Shown here piece by piece: positions 5,720 to 10,248 of a stretch of 10,248 nt of DNA (position 1 is the first letter of the stretch; each line of letters opens with the position of its first letter). Below the pieces are notes generated by a model. It was not told the origin of the DNA, searched no databases, and saw only the letters and a list, made by a program, of their open reading frames with translations. The position numbers and the translations under genes are program-made. This DNA is from Clostridiales bacterium (GTDB taxonomy: Bacteria; Bacillota; Clostridia; Oscillospirales; QAMX01), in NCBI GenBank assembly GCA_003149835.1, contig QAMX01000175.1, forward strand, positions 1-10,248, written 5' to 3'.

Positions 5720-6715
5720 ATGCTGAATATCGCTCTTCTCAGCCGTTGGCATCCGCACGCTTCCGGTTACGGCCGCGAGTTTGCCGCGCATCCGGAATGC
5801 CGCGTCACCGTCGTCTGGGATGAACTCCCCGAGCGCGGCGCCGAATGGGCCAAGGAGCTCGGCTGCGACTTTGAGCCGGATTACGAAAAAGTCCTCGCCC
5901 GCGCCGATGTGGACGCCGTCTGCTGCACTGCGCCGACCAATCTCCACAAGGATATGTTTATCAAGGCGGCCCGCGCCGGCAAGCATATTTTCACCGAAAA
6001 GGTGCTCGCCGCAACCAAGGCCGAGGCCGAGGCCGTTCGTGACGTCGTGCTCGAAACCGGCATTAAGTTCGTGATCTCCTTCCCCATGCGCACCAACCCC
6101 AACGTTCTGCTCGCCAAGCAGCTCCTCGACGACGGCCTGCTCGGCACGCCCAACTATCTGCGTGTCAGAAACGCGCACAGCGGCATCTCCGGCGGCTGGC
6201 TCCCCGAATACTTCAAAGATCCCGTCGTCTGCGGCGGCGGCGCGATGATGGATCTGGGCGCGCACCCGATGTATCTCTCGTCGTTCCTCCTCGGCAAGCC
6301 GGCGCGCATCTCCTCGATCTATAACCGCCTCTACGACACGCCGATCGACGACAACTGTGTGTCGGTCATCGAGTTTGAGAATAAAGTCATCGCCGTCAGC
6401 GAAACGGGCTTTGTCACAAACTCCTCGCCGTTCTCGTTTGAGCTGTCCGGCACCGAGGGGACGTTTATCTACGGCGGTCCCGACGGCGACAGCCGCCTCA
6501 AATCCTCGAAGCTGGGCGGCGACATGGCGGGCTGCTGGTTCGCTCCCAAACTGCCCAAGGCTCTCCCCTCGGCGATCAATCAGTTCGTCGACGCGGTTCT
6601 GCACGGCGGCGAGATCATCTTTGACATCGACGACGCTGTGGCGCTGTCCGAGCTGATGGAAGGCGCGTACCGTTCCTATCACGAAAACCGGACGGTTTCG
6701 TTCTCCGAGCTATAA
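5720..6715 (+). CDS. Gfo/Idh/MocA family oxidoreductase, divergent second member
   Basis: The 331-residue protein has the two-domain layout of the family but an unusual nucleotide domain. The N-terminal beta strand is followed by LLSRWHPHASGYGREF (6-21) instead of the glycine-rich GxGxxG/A loop. The central part is typical: DVDAVCCTAPTNLH at 63-76 and FTEKVLAATK at 91-100, where Lys94 fills the place of the family EKP lysine although Pro is replaced by Val. The substrate domain carries GGGAMMDLGAHPMYL (172-186), the normal D-x-G-x-H motif with Asp178 and His182. The start is ATG at 5720, with AAGGAG 8 bases upstream at 5706-5711; the GTG at 5711 overlaps that site and is rejected. It is followed by a strong terminator, so the pair ends a transcription unit. 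It is probably an NAD(P)-dependent enzyme on a sugar-like substrate, but cofactor binding should not be assumed given the altered loop. Confidence 0.88.
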   Translation: MLNIALLSRWHPHASGYGREFAAHPECRVTVVWDELPERGAEWAKELGCDFEPDYEKVLARADVDAVCCTAPTNLHKDMFIKAARAGKHIFTEKVLAATKAEAEAVRDVVLETGIKFVISFPMRTNPNVLLAKQLLDDGLLGTPNYLRVRNAHSGISGGWLPEYFKDPVVCGGGAMMDLGAHPMYLSSFLLGKPARISSIYNRLYDTPIDDNCVSVIEFENKVIAVSETGFVTNSSPFSFELSGTEGTFIYGGPDGDSRLKSSKLGGDMAGCWFAPKLPKALPSAINQFVDAVLHGGEIIFDIDDAVALSELMEGAYRSYHENRTVSFSEL

Positions 6716-6795
6716 GGCGCGGACGGACTCCGGCGGCAGCCCGGATTTGCGCTCGGCTGCGTTCTCATTCGCAGCCGTAAAGAAAAACGCATTTG

Positions 6796-6835
6796 AAAAG
6801 ACCGGCGGATGCCTATGGCAACCGCCGGTCTTTTT
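6796..6835 (+). terminator. Strong Rho-independent terminator, probably bidirectional
   Basis: A 13-bp stem (6796-6808 with 6822-6834) is capped by a second 4-bp stem (6810-6813 with 6817-6820) around a 3-base loop. TTTTT follows on the plus strand, and the mirror TTTT on the minus strand can also end transcripts from the convergent ogt gene. It lies 80 bases after the oxidoreductase stop. Confidence 0.92.
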
Positions 6836-6969
6836 GATGCGCTGTTCTGCATTTCTCAGCAGCGTTTTGTTCAGAAGCGTGCGTTTGAACCCGTCCGGCC
6901 CGCCGCAAGAAACAAAGGCATGGCATTTTCTGCGTCGGCGCCGGCGATCTGGGAAGCGCGAGCGGCGCG

Positions 6970-7458
6970 TCAGCGCGGCGCGAAGGAAAAACGGAATTTC
7001 TGTTCCAGCGCCAGCAGAAATTCCTTTTTGTCAAGGCCTCCGCCATATCCGGTCAGCCGGCCGTCCGCGCCGATCACACGGTGGCAGGGAATGACTATGG
7101 CGATGGGGTTTCTGTGGTTCGCAGAGCCGACCGCCCGCGCCGCCTGCGGCGCGCCGATCCTTTCGGCAATTTGTCCGTAGCTGCGCGTCTCTCCATACGG
7201 AATTTGGAGCAGCTCCTCCCATACGCGGCGGGCAAACGCCGTCCCCTGCGGCGCGAGCGGCAGTTCAAACGAACGCAGCATTCCCTTAAAATACGCCGCG
7301 AGCTGCGCCGCAGCCTCTCGCAGAAGCGCGGTTTCCCCCGGCTCGGCATCTTGCAGAGCCGAGCCCCTGTCCATAAAACAGATCTCGGCAATCCGTCCCT
7401 CTTCCTCGGCTATGCCGATTCTGCCCATCGGGTATTCCCTGACCATTCTTTTTTTCAA
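6970..7458 (-). CDS. ogt: Methylated-DNA--protein-cysteine S-methyltransferase (O6-alkylguanine repair)
   Basis: A suicide repair protein that transfers alkyl groups from O6-alkylguanine (and O4-alkylthymine) in DNA to its own cysteine. The 162-residue protein has a variable N-terminal ribonuclease-like domain (about 1-68). The conserved DNA-binding alkyltransferase domain follows (about 70-155): GTAFARRVWEELLQIPYGETRSYGQIA, then PQAARAVGSANHRNP with the arginine-finger region (Arg108). The active site IVIPCHRVIG has acceptor Cys125, and the domain ends with TGYGGGLDKKEFLL. Length is typical of Ogt/MGMT. The start is probably TTG at 7456-7458, because GGAG lies exactly 8 bases before it; the nearest ATG, four codons later, would be 20 bases from that site. 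It has no Ada-type regulatory domain. It is divergent from the diguanylate cyclase and convergent with the oxidoreductase operon. Confidence 0.93.
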   Translation of the reverse strand: MKKRMVREYPMGRIGIAEEEGRIAEICFMDRGSALQDAEPGETALLREAAAQLAAYFKGMLRSFELPLAPQGTAFARRVWEELLQIPYGETRSYGQIAERIGAPQAARAVGSANHRNPIAIVIPCHRVIGADGRLTGYGGGLDKKEFLLALEQKFRFSFAPR

Positions 7459-7466
7459 ACAACTCG

Positions 7467-7470
7467 CTCC
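7467..7470 (-). promoter_or_regulatory. Ribosome binding site supporting a TTG start for ogt
   Basis: On the minus strand GGAG, within AAAGGAGCG, sits 8 bases before TTG (7456-7458). The alternative ATG at 7444-7446 would have a spacing of 20 bases. Confidence 0.65.
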
Positions 7471-7481
7471 TTTCGGTTTTG

Positions 7482-7504
7482 ATACGGAGATTTTCCCTCC
7501 GTAT
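7482..7504. repeat. Short inverted repeat between ogt and the diguanylate cyclase gene
   Basis: Perfect 7-base arms ATACGGA (7482-7488) and TCCGTAT (7498-7504) are separated by 9 bases. It lies 23 bases upstream of the ogt start and before the cyclase promoter. It could be an operator for ogt or a leader hairpin; there is no U tract, so it is not a normal terminator. Confidence 0.5.
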
Positions 7505-7527
7505 GCCGCTCGTTTGACAACTTCCGC

Positions 7528-7556
7528 TTGACATCGCGCGGCATTGACTGTATAAT
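7528..7556 (+). promoter_or_regulatory. Perfect consensus sigma-A promoter of the diguanylate cyclase gene
   Basis: TTGACA (7528-7533), a 17-base spacer and TATAAT (7551-7556), so all 12 consensus bases and the ideal spacing are present. The start near 7563 gives a leader of about 60 bases. Two further TTGAC-type hexamers flank the -35: TTGACA at 7514-7519 and TTGACT at 7544-7549. Confidence 0.92.
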
Positions 7557-7623
7557 TCAAATGATACTGATCCGTAACCCGACGCCGGTTTTGTCTATTT
7601 TATGCTTGTCAGGAGGATCGCCC

Positions 7624-8748
7624 ATGGGCCCTTGGCACCGAAATCGCGACCCCAAAACCGTCTCCGATTTTGACGAGCTGACCCGTCAGCTGAACCTGCG
7701 GCGCATTCTCTATGTCTCGGCAGGCGTGCTGATTTTTGAACTGCTGAATTTAATCAATCACCCTTTTCAACAAAACTGGTATACGGTGCTGGGCTTTGTC
7801 CTGATTCTCGCCGTAGTCTCGGTTTTTCCTGCGCTCATCATCGTATGGCATCGGAAGTTGCTGCGCCGTCCCGCGGCTGCGCGGCTTGTCATGTTTTTGT
7901 TCTGGGGGTTACTCTATCTGGCCGTGCTGCCGTTTTTTATCCATGATCTCCAAAATATGCTGCACTCGGCCAACGTCACGCCGATTAACCTGACGCTTTT
8001 CTGCATTATGCTAACGGTCCTCCCGATCTTCACGCCCTATGAAATGCTCGCCTGTTTTTCCGTTTTTCTGGTCGGCAATCTCGTCGTAGCCGCCGTATTC
8101 TCCGCGCCGCCCGCATATTACGCTTATACGGTCGCCCTTTGCGTCACAAGCCTGATCTTCTCCTATGCCACGCAATATCAGTATCTCCGGATGATTTGGG
8201 AGTTAAAGGTCGCAAACAGAGTCGATCCGCTGACGGAAATTCTGAACAAGAAGGCGGGCATTGATAAAATGCACACCGTTATGTCCACATGTAAGCGTAG
8301 CCGCTCCTCTATGGCAGTTTATATGATCGATATCGACGATTTTAAAAAATTCAACGATTGCTACGGCCATCTGCAAGGCGACCGCTCTCTGAAAGCGGTC
8401 GGCAAAACGCTCGCCGGCGTTTTCAGCAGGGAGTCCGACGTCGTATTTCGATACGGGGGCGAGGAATTCGTCGTCGCCACGCCGCTCGTTGACCCATCGG
8501 AAATCGACAATCGGACCGCCGCTCTGAACGACGCGATCCGCCGGCTCAATATCCGTATGCCGTACAACAGCGCCAGCGAGTATCTGACGCTGAGCATCGG
8601 CTCTACCGTTTACCGCCCGGACACAGATTCGCCGACCATCGACGCCCTGGCCTTAGTGGACCGCGCCGATGCGGAAATGTATCGGGTCAAGGCTGCCAAG
8701 CGCGATTCCAGCGGTTTCAACAGCGAATCCGGCCGTTCAAGCTCCTGA
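7624..8748 (+). CDS. Membrane-bound diguanylate cyclase (GGDEF domain)
   Basis: Makes cyclic di-GMP from two GTP at the membrane. The 374-residue protein has about six transmembrane helices: 25-44, 51-75, 88-106, 121-136, 141-160 and 165-182. This sensor region belongs to no family I can name. A short linker leads to a GGDEF domain at about 199-360. It looks active. VDPLTEILNKKAG (200-212) corresponds to the family DxLTxLxNR segment, MIDIDDFKKFND (234-245) holds metal-binding Asp236, YGHLQGD (247-253) is normal, and the A-site is GGEEF at 278-282. The product-inhibition I-site RxxD is intact as Arg269-Asp272, five residues before GGEEF. There is no EAL domain. The ATG at 7624 has AGGAGG 7 bases upstream; in-frame codons further upstream overlap the promoter and are rejected. 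The perfect promoter suggests strong or repressor-controlled expression. A GH32-like gene follows 88 bases downstream. Confidence 0.93.
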   Translation: MGPWHRNRDPKTVSDFDELTRQLNLRRILYVSAGVLIFELLNLINHPFQQNWYTVLGFVLILAVVSVFPALIIVWHRKLLRRPAAARLVMFLFWGLLYLAVLPFFIHDLQNMLHSANVTPINLTLFCIMLTVLPIFTPYEMLACFSVFLVGNLVVAAVFSAPPAYYAYTVALCVTSLIFSYATQYQYLRMIWELKVANRVDPLTEILNKKAGIDKMHTVMSTCKRSRSSMAVYMIDIDDFKKFNDCYGHLQGDRSLKAVGKTLAGVFSRESDVVFRYGGEEFVVATPLVDPSEIDNRTAALNDAIRRLNIRMPYNSASEYLTLSIGSTVYRPDTDSPTIDALALVDRADAEMYRVKAAKRDSSGFNSESGRSSS

Positions 8749-8766
8749 CCCGCCGCCTCCGACTGT

Positions 8767-8795
8767 ATTATAGAAGATTGAAAAGCCGCCGTCAA
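8767..8795 (-). promoter_or_regulatory. Near-consensus antisense promoter at the end of the cyclase gene
   Basis: On the minus strand, TTGACG (8790-8795), a 17-base spacer and TATAAT (8767-8772), matching 11 of 12 consensus bases. Transcription would start near 8760, just past the cyclase stop, and run antisense into its 3' end. No gene on the minus strand begins there. On the plus strand the same AT-rich bases could serve as a TATTAT -10 for the glycosidase gene, but there is no matching -35. Confidence 0.6.
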
Positions 8796-8806
8796 CCCCG
8801 GCGGCT
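8784..8806. repeat. Hairpin before the GH32-like gene
   Basis: Perfect 8-base arms (8784-8791 and 8799-8806, core GCCGCCG/CGGCGGC) enclose a 7-base loop. In the plus-strand transcript it has no U tract, so it is not a clear terminator for the cyclase gene; it sits 15 bases before the AGGAGG of the glycosidase gene. It overlaps the -35 of the antisense promoter. Confidence 0.6.
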
Positions 8807-8836
8807 CTGAATGTGTGCAACAGGAGGAAAACCAAA

Positions 8837-10216
8837 ATGAAAGATTATCCCTATCGCCTGTTTTACAAGCCGAAAGGAGCCGCGGCGGCCGACTTTATCC
8901 CCTTTCACCACGACGGCAAGTTCCGCCTTTTCTACCTGCACGATTGGCGCGACCCCGCCAAGCACGGCGAAGGGACGCCGTGGTATCTGATCGAAACCGA
9001 CGACTTCGTCCGCTTTGAAGAGCGCGGAGAGGTCATTGCCCGCGGCGCGCCGGATGAGCCGGATCTGTTTATCTTCACCGGCAGCGTCATCCGCGCTCTC
9101 GGCCGTTTTCATATCTTTTATACCGCCCACAACCACCATATGGCGGAACGCGGCCGGCCGGTTGAGCAAATCGCCCACGCCGTGAGCGACGACCTGATCC
9201 ACTGGGAAAAGCGCCCGCAGGACAGTTTTTCCGCCGCTTCGGGCTTTGACCCGGATAATCTGCGCGACCCGTTCGTCTTTTATGACAGCGGCGCGAAGCT
9301 CTACCGCATGGCCTGCGTCAAGCGGCGCGCCGGCGGAGCCTATACCTCCGGTTTTACCGCGCAATACGTCTCAGACGATCTGCTTTCATGGCGCGAGGCC
9401 GAGGATATCTGGTCGCCGCAGCTGTTCCATACGCACGAATGCCCCGATCTCTTTCAAATCGGCGACTGGTGGTATCTGATCTATTCGGAATATTCCGACC
9501 GGAATCAAACGCGCTACGTCATGTCGAAAAGCCTGACCGGCCCATGGCTTATGCCGGCGGACGACAGCTTTGACGGGCGGGCTTTCTACGCGGCCAAATC
9601 CTGGTCGGACGGGCGCGGCCGTTTTCTGTTCGGCTGGATCCCTACGCGGGACGGAGACCGGGACGACCGCGGCTGGAACTGGGGCGGAAACCTCGCCGTC
9701 ACCGAGCTTTGGCAGCGGCCGGACGGGACGCTGGCCTGCCGGATGCCCGGCTCCGCCGGTCGCGCGTGGACGCGCCTCCGCACCGAAGCGCCGCAAAAAG
9801 CGGAAAGAGCCGACGGCCTTGACGATCGGCTGCTCTTTACCGCGCCGTCTTCAACTTTCCGGTTCGACGCGTCTCTCTCTTTCGGCCGCGGAACGCATGC
9901 TTTCGGCCTTGTCGTCGGGCAGGACTTTGCGTCTAAGCAAGGATATCGCTTTGAGTTTCTGCCGGCAGAAGGCCGCGTGCGCTTCGGCAGAACGGACCGG
10001 TGCATCCATACGCAGGGGCTGGCTCGCCCCTTGGCGATGGCCCCCGATCAGCGGCTGTCTGTCAAGCTTGTGGTCGACTGCGACATCTGCGTGATTTATA
10101 TCAATGACGAAACGGTGCTGTCCGCCCGCATGTGCGATGTCGCCGGCAGCGACGTCTCCCTGTATACGGTTGGCGGCTTTGCCGAAGCCGAGGATCTCGC
10201 GCTCTATACGCTCTGA
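8837..10216 (+). CDS. GH32-like glycoside hydrolase (clan GH-J five-bladed propeller), cytoplasmic
   Basis: A predicted fructoside- or related glycoside-cleaving enzyme of 459 residues. There is no signal peptide, so it probably acts inside the cell on imported oligosaccharides. The five-bladed propeller spans about 1-305. The usual GH32 N-terminal motif WMNDPNG is missing; the nucleophile position appears to be Asp19 in AADFIPFHHDGKFRLFYLHD. The remaining landmarks are present: FTGSV at 80-84, RDPF with Asp144 (transition-state Asp) at 143-146, and HECPDLF with Glu201 as predicted acid/base. Later come FDGRAFYAAKSWSDGRGRFLFGW at 245-267 and GWNWGGNLAVTELWQRPDG at 279-297. The C-terminal beta-sandwich (about 310-459) follows the GH32 plan. 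The ATG at 8837 has AGGAGG 9 bases upstream. The stop is 32 bases before the window end, so the next gene and any terminator are unseen. Substrate (sucrose, fructan or something else) cannot be told; no transporter is visible here. Confidence 0.86.
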   Translation: MKDYPYRLFYKPKGAAAADFIPFHHDGKFRLFYLHDWRDPAKHGEGTPWYLIETDDFVRFEERGEVIARGAPDEPDLFIFTGSVIRALGRFHIFYTAHNHHMAERGRPVEQIAHAVSDDLIHWEKRPQDSFSAASGFDPDNLRDPFVFYDSGAKLYRMACVKRRAGGAYTSGFTAQYVSDDLLSWREAEDIWSPQLFHTHECPDLFQIGDWWYLIYSEYSDRNQTRYVMSKSLTGPWLMPADDSFDGRAFYAAKSWSDGRGRFLFGWIPTRDGDRDDRGWNWGGNLAVTELWQRPDGTLACRMPGSAGRAWTRLRTEAPQKAERADGLDDRLLFTAPSSTFRFDASLSFGRGTHAFGLVVGQDFASKQGYRFEFLPAEGRVRFGRTDRCIHTQGLARPLAMAPDQRLSVKLVVDCDICVIYINDETVLSARMCDVAGSDVSLYTVGGFAEAEDLALYTL

Positions 10217-10248
10217 TTTCCATAGCGCCGCCAGACAAGCTTCCCCCG

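Noticed and set aside
5693..6682. 329-codon minus-strand open frame opposite the second oxidoreductase gene
   Set aside because: Same antisense effect; the plus-strand frame has the family motifs, a good ribosome site and a terminator.
6754..6777. 8-bp hairpin just after the second oxidoreductase gene as a terminator
   Set aside because: It has no U tract on either strand; the true terminator is 20 bases further on at 6796-6835.
7563..7623. Possible c-di-GMP riboswitch in the cyclase leader
   Set aside because: The leader is only about 60 bases, too short for a GEMM-type aptamer plus expression platform, and no aptamer motif is visible.
8792..9364. 190-codon minus-strand open frame opposite the 5' part of the GH32-like gene
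   Set aside because: No start signal or homology; the sense gene is strongly supported. It also does not follow the antisense promoter at 8767-8795, which points away from it.
1..10248. CRISPR array, tRNA, rRNA, insertion sequence, toxin-antitoxin pair or defence genes
   Set aside because: No spaced repeats, no tRNA-like cloverleaf, no transposase or integrase motifs, and no nuclease or toxin pair were seen on either strand by eye.

Overview
The window looks like chromosomal DNA from a spore-forming, fairly GC-rich Clostridia bacterium, most likely an Oscillospirales or Ruminococcaceae-type gut lineage. This is inferred from a SleB-type spore cortex-lytic enzyme, a DUF4830 protein (familiar from gut Clostridia), strong AGGAGG-type ribosome binding sites, sigma-A promoters that often carry an extended -10 (TGn), and U-tract hairpin terminators. 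No mobile element, phage gene, CRISPR array, tRNA or rRNA was seen. The window is gene-dense, with 11 genes and no gene-free stretch over 300 bases.

Left part, minus strand (1-3968). Read in the direction of transcription, a sigma-A promoter (3940-3968) drives a small four-helix membrane protein. Next come a DUF4830 membrane-anchored protein and SleB, closed by a strong terminator at 1732-1768. Upstream of the DUF4830 gene and of sleB are sequences resembling sporulation promoters (sigma-E-like and sigma-G-like), which would fit a germination or sporulation role. A separate transcript from a promoter at 1648-1675 carries an N-acetylhexosamine 1-kinase (NahK)-like kinase. It is followed after only 3 bases by the 5' part of rlmB (23S rRNA 2'-O-methyltransferase), which is cut by the window edge.

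Middle, plus strand (4065-6835). A divergent promoter drives a small unknown protein. Two adjacent Gfo/Idh/MocA oxidoreductases of very different sequence follow, and the unit ends in a strong hairpin terminator that also works for the convergent gene. These two are probably NAD(P)-linked sugar or polyol dehydrogenases, or glycoside-processing enzymes; their substrate is unknown.

Right part (6970-10216). A minus-strand O6-alkylguanine-DNA alkyltransferase (ogt) is divergent from a plus-strand membrane diguanylate cyclase with a GGEEF active site and an RxxD inhibitory site. The cyclase is driven by a perfect consensus sigma-A promoter. Next is a cytoplasmic GH32-like glycosidase that lacks the usual WMNDPNG motif. 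Between the cyclase and the glycosidase is a near-consensus promoter pointing backwards, antisense to the cyclase gene.

Taken together this is mostly ordinary chromosome: carbohydrate metabolism (kinase, two oxidoreductases, glycosidase), spore germination, DNA repair, rRNA modification and c-di-GMP signalling. No new multi-gene system is evident. The most unusual points are the mismatched oxidoreductase pair, the atypical GH32 enzyme, the orphan NahK-like kinase next to rlmB, the sporulation-type promoters and the antisense promoter.
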